The notes beneath the pieces are model-generated. The model did no database searches, was not told the origin of the DNA, and saw only the letters and a program-made list of their open reading frames with translations. This document shows positions 44,581 through 54,720 of a stretch of DNA of 64,000 bases, piece by piece; the first letter of the stretch is position 1; every line of letters begins with the position of its first letter. Both the position numbers and the translations under genes were made by a program. Origin of the DNA: Mrakia gelida (Eukaryota; Basidiomycota; Tremellomycetes; Cystofilobasidiales; Mrakiaceae). The stretch covers positions 372,001-436,000 of the forward strand of contig BRON01000018.1 in assembly GCA_024345305.1 (NCBI GenBank), read 5' to 3'.

Positions 44581-46774
44581 ATGACATCCTTCACGAAAGA
44601 CCTCTCCGACCTCCTCCCTCCTGCTTCTCGAGCTCGTCTGGAGCACGCTGGTATTGACCTCTCGGCTGGCTATCCCCAATGGCGTGAGTCCTCCCTTTTC
44701 CCTCTGATTCGAGCTCGTCGGCGGCCCTTTCTGACTCGCGTCTCGTTCGTTCTTTCAGCCCAGTTCCCCGACTCCCTCCAAGCTGCCATCGCTACCCATC
44801 CTCCTCATCACTTCGTCGATGCTGGATCTCGTGCGGACAAGGACAAGAAGGCTCTCTTCTCGGCTGCTACTGAAGTTATCGACCTCACGGCGAACATCGG
44901 GACTGAGATCGTTGGACTGCAGCTCGCTGAGCTTACGAACCAGCAGAGGGACGAGGTGAGTCTTCTTCCCTTCCATCGAGTTTCGGTCGAAGACAAGTTC
45001 GAATTACGAAGCGACGCTGGTAATGATGAGGAGGAGATGTCCCACGACGACGAGCTGACTGGCGTTCTCTCTCTCTTCACCAGCTCGCGCTTCTCATCGC
45101 CGAGAGAACAGTAGTCTTCTTCCGAGATCAGAAGTTGACTCCTCAGAAGCAGAGGGAACTCGGTAAGTCCATCAGCGTCGGGTCGACCTCTTCTCTCCCT
45201 CCGCGTGAAGCTGACCTTCGTCTTTCTTCGACCATCGCAGGCGATTACTGGGGCGAGGTCGACGTTCACCCTGCCGCTTCTCATCTCCCAGGAAACCCCG
45301 GAGTTCATATCATCTGGGACAAGCTCTCGCCAGTGAAGCACGGCTTCAGGAATCCTTTTGTGAGTCGTTTTCGTCCTCGCTCGAAAGAGTCGAGTCGCGT
45401 CGCTCGTTCGACTGAGACTGATATCGGGTGCGTCTTTGATTTCTTCATCACACAGGGGACCATGGTGAGTACATAGTCTTGTTCCGTCGTCGCCTGGGCG
45501 ACTTGAACAATGAGGTCCTCGAGCGAGGTGGACGAAAGAAGCAGATGCTCGACGCGAACGAGATCAACGGCCTTTCTCGCCGCCCTCTGCCCTTGCTGAC
45601 TCTGCCCATTTCTTCTCTCCTCATTCTTCTTCAGCGATGGCACACCGACCTCGTTCACTACAAGCAGCCAGCGTGAGTCTTCCGCCTCTCCTCTTTGCGC
45701 TCGTTCTCGAGCTCTCTCCATCGCTGACCTTCGTCCCTTCTTCCTCTTCCCTCCAGTGGAATCACCCACCTCCACAACGACACCATCCCTCCTCCGGGAA
45801 AAGGTGGGGATACCTTCTGGGCCAGTGGCTACAGCGCGTACGACAAGCTCTCGCCTGCTTTCCGGTTCGTCTCCCTCTCCCTCTCTCCCAACTCTTCGAT
45901 TCTTCGTCGTTCGTCGCGTCTTCCCCTCGCCTCATTTCTCTCGTCCCGCCCACAAACTCATCTTTGTTTCCGACTTCAACAGAGCTCTCATCGACCCCCT
46001 CGTCGCCATCCACCGCTCAGCTCACTCCTACAAAGATCTCAACGACCCCGACGGACCTCACAAAACCATCGAGACCGCCCACCCGCTCGTTCGGGTTCAT
46101 CCCGTTACGGGGTGGAAGTCGTTGTTCGTTAATAGGACTTGGACTTTGTGAGCACCTCTTCCACCTATCCTTCTGCTTCAAAGCGACAAGAGACGAGAAG
46201 GAGGCGAAGGCGAGTGAACGAGACGAACCGAAAACGTCGACGCGACTCCGAACTGACTCCCCTCCTCTTTCCTTTCGTTCCAGGCGCATCCAAGGTCTCG
46301 ATCCCGGAGAGAGCAAAGCCATCCTAGAGTACCTCTACGGGATCTGTACGTACCCTCATCCCTTCCCAAGCGCCTCTCCTCGCGCGCCAAACGCTCACTC
46401 GCCCTCCGCTTCTCGTTCGCAGACGAAACCTCCCTCGACATCCAAGTCCGCTTCAAATGGTCCGAAAACACCTCAGCACTATGGGATAATCGTATCTCGA
46501 CACATTTTGCCTGTTACGACGCACTTATTCCCTTCCCTTTTACCCCCCAAACCCCTTCGTTTTGAACCGACGCGTCGAACTTACCCTCTCCTCGTCCTTC
46601 GTTTTGGGCTTTGGTATTTCGCAGCACGAAGGCAAATACCCTCGACACGGAACGCACGTCGCTTCGCTCGCGGAGGTGCCGTACAACGATCCGAAGGCTC
46701 CTTCGAGGAGGGCTGCGTTGGGGTTGGATAGGGAGGAGGATTTTGAGGAGGGGAAGGGGGCGGGAGGATACTAG
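44581..46774 (+). CDS. TauD/TfdA alpha-ketoglutarate dioxygenase (sulfonate dioxygenase-like)
   Basis: Fe(II)/2-oxoglutarate oxygenase resembling yeast Jlp1, which releases sulfite from taurine and other sulfonates. Joined exons read LSDLLPPASRARLEHAG, ELALLIAERTVVFFRDQKL, GDYWGEVDVHPAASHLPGNP, then the iron-binding HxD in RWHTDLVHYKQPAG. Next come GGDTFWASGYSAYDKLSPAF, HPVTGWKSLFVNRTWT, ALWDNRISTHFACYD (distal His and Arg region) and YPRHGTHVASLAEVPYNDP. Stop 46772-46774. A 9-nt exon (45456-45464) precedes RWHTD, and the last intron appears to use a GC donor (46521-46624). About nine introns. Substrate is inferred from family only; the neighbours give no sulfur-metabolism context. Confidence 0.85.
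45456..45464 (+). other. 9-nt microexon before the HxD iron site of the dioxygenase
   Basis: GGGACCATG lies between CACACAG and GTGAGT. The preceding exon ends AGG AAT CCT TTT in phase 0 and the next begins CGATGGCACACC, so the join reads N-P-F-G-T-M-R-W-H-T-D. Flanking introns are about 95 and 170 nt. Confidence 0.75.
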
Positions 46775-47000
46775 TGAGGGGAGGGAGGGAAGAGGTTCGG
46801 GGCTCAGGGATGAGATGGTTTAGTTGTCGCTCATTCAGGTCTACATGAGAGTCTGAGCAGGGGTAAGAAGAGCTACAAGCGAGAAAAAAGCGAGGCAGTG
46901 GAGTCGAGCCGCGCGCGTCTTTCCCTCTTTCCCTCGCTCAACTATCGCTCGTCCAAAGCAAGCGATCCCCATAGATAGCCAGGTCCCCGAGGTCTAGACA
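46775..47000. other. Convergent 3' region, dioxygenase / GNAT
   Basis: 226 bp between converging stops. No gene seen. Confidence 0.5.
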
Positions 47001-48108
47001 TCACTCGAACTTCTTGTAAAACACAATCGCATCGACGTACTCCTCGCCTGATCCATCGGCTTTCTTGAGGAGACCTGCTTCGGGAACTGCTCGACAAAAC
47101 GAACGAGAACGAGAACGAGTCAGTGAACGAGAGAACGAGGAGCGAAGGGGAGGGAAAAGGAGAAGAGGCGAACGCACTGAGACCAGCTCGAGTGAATCCC
47201 AAAGAGTCCCAGATCCGGACGGAGGCGAGGTTGTCTGTGCGAAGAACGAGAAGAGAAGAGGGAGTCAGACGACGCGAGGGCTGAGAGAGGGACGAGAGAG
47301 AGAGAGAGAGAGAGACGGACTGGTGTAAACGAGGTTGAACACCGAAGCTCGGTAGCCGCTGGAGAGAAGACGAAGGGCGAGTTAGCGTTCAGACTCGAGA
47401 GGAGAGCGAAGGAGGGTAGAAGACGACAAACAGTTTCGGCGCGTAGACGAGATAGCTCCTCCCCAGCCCATGTCCGATCCTCAGACCTCGAAGGTGAGGG
47501 TTCACCATGAATCCTCCGTTGCAGTTGTGTCTGTGAATTGACAAATCGATTCGTCAGCTAAGGAAGGAGAACTGGAGGACGGCGGTTGAACGAACGAAGA
47601 GCGCCCTGGATAATTTGGTTTTACGTAGAAAAACCCTCCAAGACAATCCTTCCAGTCTCTCCCGCTCCTCATCTCCTCCAAGCTGACCTCCTGCATCTCA
47701 GCCAGCTCTCCTTCCTCCTCCGTCTCGTCTGCTCCGGAAACGAGTCCTACGATGACGGTTCCACCGGAGAAGAAGTAGGAGGTGAATGTTTCGAGGGTGG
47801 TGGGTGGGAGTTGGGGGTAGGTCATTCCCTCTGAAGAAGAGCACGGCGAAAAAAGAAGGAGGGGAGGGAGGGAGGGAAAGGTGAGCTTCGAGCTCGAGAA
47901 CGAAGGAAGCAAGGGAGGTAGTGGTCCACGAACTGTTAATCTCTCCATCAAAAATCTCCCACATGGTCTCCCTGAGCTCCTTGGGTGTAGAGTCGAGTGT
48001 GAGAGGGAAGGTGGTGAGGGTCTTCTGTTTCTGGAGGTTGAACGAGAGGACGGGGAGGGAGATGGGTTCGCCAAGTTGGAGAGGCGCTGAGATAGCTCCG
48101 TACGCCAT
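47001..48108 (-). CDS. GNAT-family N-acetyltransferase
   Basis: Acetyl-CoA-dependent acetyltransferase of a fungus-wide GNAT group. Reading from ATG 48108: MAYGAISAPLQLGEPISLPV, a central part (TYPQLPPTTLETFTSYFF, GGTVIVGLVSGADE), then the core GGFMVNPHLRGLRIGHGLGR, in which RGLRIGHGL is the acetyl-CoA pyrophosphate loop (motif A). It continues SYLVYAPKLGYRASVFNLVY and NLASVRIWDSLGFTRAGL (motif B) and ends GEEYVDAIVFYKKFE, stop 47001-47003. Five or six introns. An upstream in-frame ATG (48213) would add a hydrophobic N-terminal segment (SLSLFFALLSHLL), but a CGCCAG acceptor before ATG 48108 makes a 5'-UTR intron equally likely. Substrate unknown. Confidence 0.78.
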
Positions 48109-48467
48109 GATGTCAGTTGGATCGGCTGGCGGGGAAGAGTAGTAGGAAGAGGTGAGGAGGTGGGAGAGAAGAGCGAAGAAGAGTGAGAGGGAGATGGTCG
48201 TGGTTAGAGTCATGGGGAAGCGCTGGAGGAGGAGAATCGAACCTCGGGGGCGGCGAGTCACTCGTTCCGACCTCAGCGTTGCTGGAACCTTCCATGGGAC
48301 ATTTGAACGATCAGAGGAGATCGATATAGGAGCTCTTATCTGAGTGCTCGTATCTTTCGAATCTCCAGAAAGATGCAACAAAAAAAAGCGGAGCTCTTCT
48401 TGTCGCGTCTCCTCCCTCGATTCGAACGCGCTCCTCTGGTTCTCCAACTGCATCCCCCTCCCTCGCG
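48109..48467. promoter_or_regulatory. Divergent promoter, GNAT / RFC4
   Basis: 359 bp between the start codons. Part may be a 5'-UTR exon and intron of the GNAT gene (see its alternative start). No TATA box. An AT-rich run (AAAAAAAAG) at 48379-48387 lies about 80 bp before the RFC4 ATG. Confidence 0.4.
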
Positions 48468-50218
48468 ATGGCGACCTCTTCCTCTTCCACAAAACCCATG
48501 ACAGTCTTCGGAAAGACAGCAGCATCAGCAGACTCATACGAGCTTCCTTGGTAAGTTCCTTCTCTGCCTGCACCTGCATCGAACGAGCAAAAGCTGACCT
48601 CGATCTCCCTTCCTCCTTTCCTTCCCTTCTTTCCAGGGTGGAGAAGTACCGTCCCAAACTGCTCGAGGAGGTCGTAGGAAACGTCGATACGATCGAGAGA
48701 CTCAAGGTCATCGCAGAGGATGGAAACATGCCTCACATCATCATCTCGGTCAGTCCCAAGGCTCTCTCTCAAGGAAGGAGAAGGAGGTTGAGCTCATGAG
48801 CTCTCGCTCCACCTCCTTCCATCTTTGACTTGGGAGCTCACTTTCGTCTCTACTTCGCGTTGTTTCTAGGGTATGCCTGGTATTGGAAAGACGACGAGCA
48901 TCCACTGTCTCGCTCATGCTCTGCTTGGGGATGCCTACAAGGAGGGAGTCTTGGAGTTGAACGCTTCGGATGAGAGGTCAGTTTCCTCCTTCCTCCCTTT
49001 CCTTCCTTCGTTCTTCTCTGTCCATCGAGCGCAAAACGCTGACTTGAGTTGACTTTGGCACTACAGAGGAATTGACGTCGTGAGGAACAAGATCAAGATG
49101 TTCGCTCAGAAGAAGGTCACCTTGCCTGCTGGACGACACAAGATCGTGATCCTCGACGAGGCCGACAGGTTCGTCCCTCTGCCTCCCTCCCTCTCCTTCC
49201 CTTCCGTCTTCCTCTCCTTTTCGAAAGACTCTCTCCTCTTTGTTGTCGACCTCTCAAGCTGACTTCCTCGATCTTTCTCTCGCTCGTCCCTCAGCATGAC
49301 CGGAGGAGCTCAGCAAGCCCTTCGACGAACGATGGAGATCTACTCCAACACCACCCGATTCGCCTTCGCCTGCAACATGTCCAACAAGATCATCGAGCCC
49401 ATCCAATCTCGATGCGCCATCCTTCGTTATGCTCGACTCTCCGACGCCGAGGTTCTCAAGAGGCTGCTGGAGGTGTGCGAGTTCGAGGATGTACGTCTGT
49501 CTCTCTTTCCCTTCTCCTTCCTCGCGTCGCCCTCGTCCTCGTCCTCCCTCTGTCCCTCCTCCTTCCCTCAAACCAACCCCCTGACTCCTTCCTCGCTTGC
49601 ACCTCGCAGGTCAAATTCACCGACGACGGCCTCTCCTCCCTCATCTTCACCTCGGAAGGAGACATGCGACAAGCTCTCAACAACCTCCAATCCACCCACT
49701 CCGGTTTTGGGATCATCACCACCGAGAACGTCTTCAAGGTCTGCGATCAACCCCACCCGATCGTCGTTCAGAAGATGATTCGATGCTGTGCGAAGGGAGA
49801 TGTGACGGGGGCGTTGGAGTGCTTGGAAGGGCTGTGGGACGAAGGGTACGCGGCGGTGGATATCGTGACGACCGTGTTTAGGGTGGTGAAGGTGTTTGAT
49901 GAGTGAGTTTTCGAGTCTTCGTGAGGATCCGAAGGGCTCGAGCTGACGCTCTCGTTCGTTCGTTTTGCTCCCGATCAGGTTGACCGAGTTCACGAAGTTA
50001 GAATTCATCAAGGTTCGTTTCGACTCGCCTCCCTTCGTCCTCGCGTCTCCTCCCTCCCAGAACTGACGACCCTCCTCTTTCTTCTCTTCTCGCTTCCTCA
50101 GGAGATTGGCTGGACCCACATGCGAATCCTTGAGGGAGTCGGGACCCTCGTCCAGCTCGGAGGGTTGATCAGTCGCTTGTGCAGGCAGTCGATGAGCGCG
50201 GACGATTTCAAGATTTGA
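48468..50218 (+). CDS. RFC4: Replication factor C small subunit Rfc4
   Basis: AAA+ subunit of the clamp loader that opens PCNA at primer-template junctions. ATG 48468, then [27 protein letters not shown] (RFC box II), [20 protein letters not shown] (Walker A), [29 protein letters not shown] (Walker B, DEAD), [40 protein letters not shown] with the SRC motif (arginine finger), [12 protein letters not shown] and a helical collar domain ending SADDFKI, stop 50216-50218. Closest to yeast Rfc4 (human RFC2). All introns are of the local GT..CTGAC..CAG type. Full length for the family. Confidence 0.95.
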
Positions 50219-50601
50219 TGACAGCTACGGACTTTCCTTCACTTGCTCCGAGTCCGGAGCAGCGAGAACACGTGGGAGGGGATGAAATCGGACGCGCTCG
50301 AGTCCATCGTTGTGGTTCGTTATCGATTCGAGAGACCCCGACGACGCGAACGCGAGACCCTCCTTTTCTTCAGCGACGCGCATAAAGACGTCTCGGACGA
50401 GAAAGAGTGATTCTCAGTGGAGTGCAGAGTTCTGGAAAGTATCCGAGAAAGTTATCTGAACGCGAGAGCGCGCTCAGATATGGTTGCTAAGGAGAGGCGA
50501 AAGGGTGAGCTTGAGCTCGCTCTCCCTTCCCGTTTGCCACCCAACCACTTCCTTCCCACCCTCCCTCTCCCCCTTCATCACTTCCCCTCCCTCCTCTCAG
50601 T
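50219..50601. other. Intergenic, RFC4 to F-box-like gene
   Basis: 383 bp; 3' end of RFC4 followed by a C/T-rich start region. Nothing else seen. Confidence 0.5.
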
Positions 50602-51621
50602 ATGCCCACTCCTCGACTCCCCGTAGAAACCATCGAACACATCCTCTCCTACGTCTTCCAATCCTCCCTTCCTCTCTCCACTCCGGACGACTTCCTCCCC
50701 ATCACTCCTCCCTCCTCGACCTCGCACCTCCTCCTCGTCTCGAAAGGAATCCGAGCCATCTCCCTCCCTCTCTTCTATCGATCCATCACCATCCTCAGGT
50801 CCCACGACTACTTCGCTCTCTGGGATCTCAAAACAGTCCTCTTCGCTGGCGAACGAGGGAAGGAGATCGCCAGCTTCGTCCAGGAGATCAAGATCAACCT
50901 CGCTGCGACTGCCAGACTCCCTGTCGACCTTCCCCACGCCAGCTCTTTCTATGGGCGAGGGAAGGAGGCTGATCGAGTCCTCGTCCCACTCTTGGAGGTT
51001 CCGCTTCCCCGCTTGAAGCACCTCTGCTTCTTCCTTTCTGGAACGGAATGGGCAGCGGATCAGGAAGAAGATTACGAAGTCGAGAGGGTCGAGAGGGAGG
51101 CTGGAAGGTTGCTAGCGGGCGACGAGGACCTCAAGGACGCGTCAGCAGAACTCGACGAGCTTCATGAGCAGGAGAGGCTGGAATACGGGCTAGAAGGTCT
51201 GGAGGGAGACGAGCTCGAGGAGGAGCTACAACGTCAGAGCGAGCAAGATCCACACTTCGTCGAGGAGTGGTACGAAGACAGGCAGGAGGCTCTCGACCTG
51301 GAGAGACAGCAGACCCTTCATAGGCTCGTAGGGTCACCACCTTCGGTCGCTATGCCAATCAACACCTCCGCCCCCTCCGTCTACCAACCTCCTCGTCGCT
51401 CCCTCCCCATCACCCTCCATCCATCTCCAACCAACAACTTCTCCACCTACTACTACACCAAATCGGACCTACCGACCTTCATGTGCTACAACTTCATCGG
51501 CGTCCCTCCCTCCCATCGCGCCAGAATCGTCGAGGCCATCAAGCGGGACGAGTCGCAACCTCGTCGAGATCGTTGGTTCTGGATCAACGAGGACGGAACG
51601 TCGTCACCTTTCATGGGATGA
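50602..51621 (+). CDS. F-box-like protein, intronless
   Basis: A single uninterrupted frame of 339 residues, unusual here where nearly every gene is spliced. The N-terminus MPTPRLPVETIEHILSYV has the LPxEIxxxIL pattern of an F-box, followed by HLLLVSKGIRAISLPLFYRS, the usual second half of fungal F-box proteins. The rest includes VLVPLLEVPLPRLKHLCFFL and a long acidic helix (51070-51330: VEREAGRLLAGDEDLKDASA, LEELQRQ-like) before a mixed C-terminus to TGA 51619-51621. Probably a substrate receptor for an SCF ubiquitin ligase; substrate unknown. No LRR or WD repeats evident. Confidence 0.72.
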   Translation: MPTPRLPVETIEHILSYVFQSSLPLSTPDDFLPITPPSSTSHLLLVSKGIRAISLPLFYRSITILRSHDYFALWDLKTVLFAGERGKEIASFVQEIKINLAATARLPVDLPHASSFYGRGKEADRVLVPLLEVPLPRLKHLCFFLSGTEWAADQEEDYEVERVEREAGRLLAGDEDLKDASAELDELHEQERLEYGLEGLEGDELEEELQRQSEQDPHFVEEWYEDRQEALDLERQQTLHRLVGSPPSVAMPINTSAPSVYQPPRRSLPITLHPSPTNNFSTYYYTKSDLPTFMCYNFIGVPPSHRARIVEAIKRDESQPRRDRWFWINEDGTSSPFMG

Positions 51622-52491
51622 GGTACTTCCGGTGAGCTGTCTTTCTTGGCATATCGATAGCCTGACAACGACGCTCGAAGTTGAGAGGGTCGAAGACGGA
51701 CTTGCTGACCTCAAGATGAACTCGCTTTCCCTCCGCGACGCGTCTTCGCAGTTCTCGCCACCTCTCCTCCTCCTCACTTCGCAAACCTCCTTCCCATCCC
51801 TCACCCGCCTACCCTCCTACACTTCAGCAACCCATGTTAACTCTCCTACTCCCCCTCGGCGGCTGTCGCCCAACAAGCTCCTCAAACGACGGATCACCTC
51901 GTCGTCTCGTTCAATACCTTCGCGTCCCTCCAGGTGAGCTCCTCCCTCTTCTTCTTCTCGCGTTCCTGCCGTCTCTGAGTGTTAACTTACCCCTCTCTTT
52001 CCCTCCTCCTTTCCTTCCTCCCTCGCCTTCCCAGGTCTCGCAGCCCAGGACGTTCTCTTCGTCTTCCTCGATCCATCGCGTCGCGTTTCTTCCTCCCTCT
52101 TTGACGGTCTAGCTTTCTGCCTTCTCTCTGCTCGTTTAGTCTACCCCATCTAATTTTGTGCCCTTAATTCTCCTTCTCGCCTTCAAGACAGTGGCTTTCT
52201 GTTCTCAATCGAAAGTGCCCTCGACAACGACGACCACGACCCTTCTTCTTTCATCGCATCCTTTCGAAAGAGAGACCGCCAACAAGCAGAAATGAAGCAG
52301 AGATCTGCAAGTTTTCGTCTTCCCGGCAACTCACGTTAAACGAACTTGTCGGACGCAAGAGACGATAGTAAACTGACCTGACGACCAAATTGACCTTTGG
52401 CAGAAAGGGGAAGGCAGACGGAGTTGACCTCGACCACCATCTCCCTTTCCCCTCTCCCCACCTCCTTCGTTTGTTCTTCCATTCCCTTACC
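51622..52491 (+). other. Intergenic region upstream of half-MYND paralogue 4
   Basis: 870 bp. An intron-like unit (GTGAGC at about 51932 to TTCCCAG at about 52035) and short frames such as MLTLLLPLGGCRPTSS (51834) could be part of a spliced 3' UTR of the F-box gene or a small unrecognised gene. The final 60 bp is the C/T-rich leader of paralogue 4. Confidence 0.4.
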
Positions 52492-53777
52492 ATGGACCTT
52501 TCCAACTGCGACAAAGTCAGCGCACTCTATGGTCTCACTTCAGGTGGAGATGGTGCACTCCCTTCGATCGAAGGAGCGAAAAAGCTCAGCCAAATCCAGG
52601 TCGGTCGATTCTTCTTCCCTCCTGACCTCCGCCTGTTTCATCTCGACTGACCAGCTCTCCCTCCAAGCAGGTCTCGGTCGATGCAGATTCTCGAACGCTC
52701 ATGTCGGTCAGTCATAATTGAGAAGTGGAACGAGTGACTTGGGAGGGGAGGAGGGCGCGACGAGTTCATGAGAACTGAAACGCTCTCTCCCCTCTTCCAT
52801 CGCTCTCTGTGTCCTCCCAGTCCAAGCTCGCGGCCGAGTACCTCCCTGAGATGATGGATATGGCCATGAGGTCTCGAGTGGACACCAACTCGCGCGAAGA
52901 GTTCCAACACTACTGTCAATTTTTGACCTTTCTCGGAGACGCGCGAGCGACACCTCACGGTCATCGTTTCGTTCGAGAGCACGGAGACCAGGCCGTCGCC
53001 TTCCATATCTTCCTTCTCGACATCATCTACAGGGTCCCTGACAGCTACCTTACGGGAGTGAGTGTGCTGAGAGTCTTCCTCACCTCCGTCCGAAGCTGAA
53101 GTTTCAACCAACCTCCATCTCCCCTTTCTCACAAACAGCATGCCGACTTAGACTCCATCGGAATGCTCCACGCCCTCGTTTCCTCTGCGCACAACAGCTT
53201 CAACCACTTGGTCGCAGCCTATCCAGCACTCTTCATCCCCGTCCCCAAGCTCTCGGCCCAGGAGCAGTTGAAGGTTCACCAAGTCGTCGACGCCGTTTTG
53301 AATTCTCAGCATCGTCGCTCTTTCCCGGTTCAAACCAACCTTTTCGGATTCGACGACTTGGACAGCCAACTCGCTATCCTCTGGAACGCGAATACCTTCA
53401 CGTCGAGAGATGCAAGCGGTCCCTTTCGATGGCTCTCCTGCGAATGGGCTGTTGCCGAGTACGATCAAGGGAGGAACGTCACGACTTGCGTCCTGCCCCG
53501 AGACGGAGCTGCTATGCAGGAGTGCGGTGGAGTGAGTTTCGTCAATCTTTCAGCTACGTCTTCCATCTCCTATAAAGGTGTTCTGATCACTCATTTTTTG
53601 GTGGGTCCTCGCAGTGCCAAGCTGTTCGATACTGCTCGGTCGGCGCGTCCTTTCTGCGCGCTCACTCTTTCTGATCGTGCTTTCGAGACTTACTTTTCCC
53701 TTCCTCTCTTCTCTCCAGGTCACCAGAAGCTTCATTGGAAACAACACAAGCTTCAATGCTTCAAGTCGAGCTGGTGA
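52492..53777 (+). CDS. Half-MYND zinc-finger protein, paralogue 4 (most divergent)
   Basis: N-terminus MDLSNCDKVSALYGLTSGGD is looser than in copies 1-3, but the exon layout is the same: short first exons, a helical middle (EYLPEMMDMAMRSRVDTNSR, ALVSSAHNSFNHLVAAYPAL), FRWLSCEWAVAEYDQGRN in the place of the WWxCE block, then MQECGG, CQAVRYCSVG and HQKLHWKQHKLQCFKSSW, stop 53775-53777. The finger is complete (C-x2-C-x4-YC-x3-HQ-x2-HWK-x-HK-x2-C). The intron that in copies 1-3 starts GTTCG after the YCSx codons here begins GCGCGT (53643), a GC donor; only that join restores the conserved HQ. Frame otherwise open. Function unknown. Confidence 0.65.
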
Positions 53778-54720
53778 GGTTCGTCGTCCGTCGAGGCGTC
53801 GAGCAAGGGGAACGTAAGTCTTTGCTCTTCTTCCTCGTCGTCGTTCTTCGTTCTCGAAGACGCGTTTTTGACGTAAATCACATCTCTCGTCCCCCTTTCA
53901 GAGTCGATAACGAGCGATCGGAGTAAGATGGAATGTATGTTGGATCTCAGGACCGTATCGAGATCCTCGTCGTCAAAAGAGAGAAAGAGAACCCGTCGAT
54001 CGAGGTGCGAGGCGACGTGATTCGACTCGACCGCTCCTTCCTCTCTTCCTCCTCTTCCCTCTCTTTTCTTCCCCTCCGGACTCAACGCCTCTCTCACCAC
54101 AACCCCAACCCGAGTGTGTACGACGCAAAGCATGTAGAATCTTTCCGAGACCGACTTGGAACGAAAGAACGAAGGACGAAACGAACGAAACCGATGAAGG
54201 AGAAACCACAAAAGCTCGTAGAACGCGAAGAGCGAAAGAAAAGAAAAACGGAAACAACGGAAGAGAACGAAGGCGTGAAACGTATGGGGGTAACAGAGAG
54301 TGGAAAAGCAAGAAACAGAGGGAGAACGAAACGAGAACGAAGAGAGAGAGAAGAACCGTCCGTATTATAGATGTTTATGGAGGGACGTCGTAGCATAATA
54401 GAGGATGGGCATAGAGGGTTGGTCATGGGGATGGTGGTAAGAAACAGACGAGATGGGGAGTGTAGATTGGATGCGAGCAGAAGGCCATGCGACGAGACGA
54501 GCTGAGCGAGCGAGAGTGGGAGAGATAATGCGAACGAGTGAACGAGAAAGATGCTAAGAGAGGGAGATTGGATGAGGTTTGTTAGTGCGAAGGAGATGAG
54601 ATGATGGATGATGCGAGAACTGGGAGCGACGAAGGAAAAGGGGAGGGGAACAGAGTTAGCGACTCGAATCGACGCGTTCTTCGAACAGAAAAAGGCAGAG
54701 ATTGACACACCACTCGTCGT
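53778..54720. other. Convergent 3' region, half-MYND paralogue 4 / eIF4G
   Basis: 943 bp. It starts with the 3' UTR of paralogue 4 including its intron (53814-53901). The remainder is purine-rich on the plus strand (54150-54360 rich in GAACGA/GAAAGA), consistent with a long eIF4G 3' UTR that is pyrimidine-rich on its own strand. No gene seen. Confidence 0.45.
53814..53901 (+). other. 3'-UTR intron of half-MYND paralogue 4
   Basis: GTAAGTCTTT..CCTTTCAG, 88 nt, beginning 36 nt after the stop codon; counterpart of the post-stop introns of paralogues 1-3. Confidence 0.55.

Noticed and set aside
45637..46731. 364-codon plus-strand frame
   Set aside because: Runs through several introns of the dioxygenase gene and carries none of its motifs; a chance frame.
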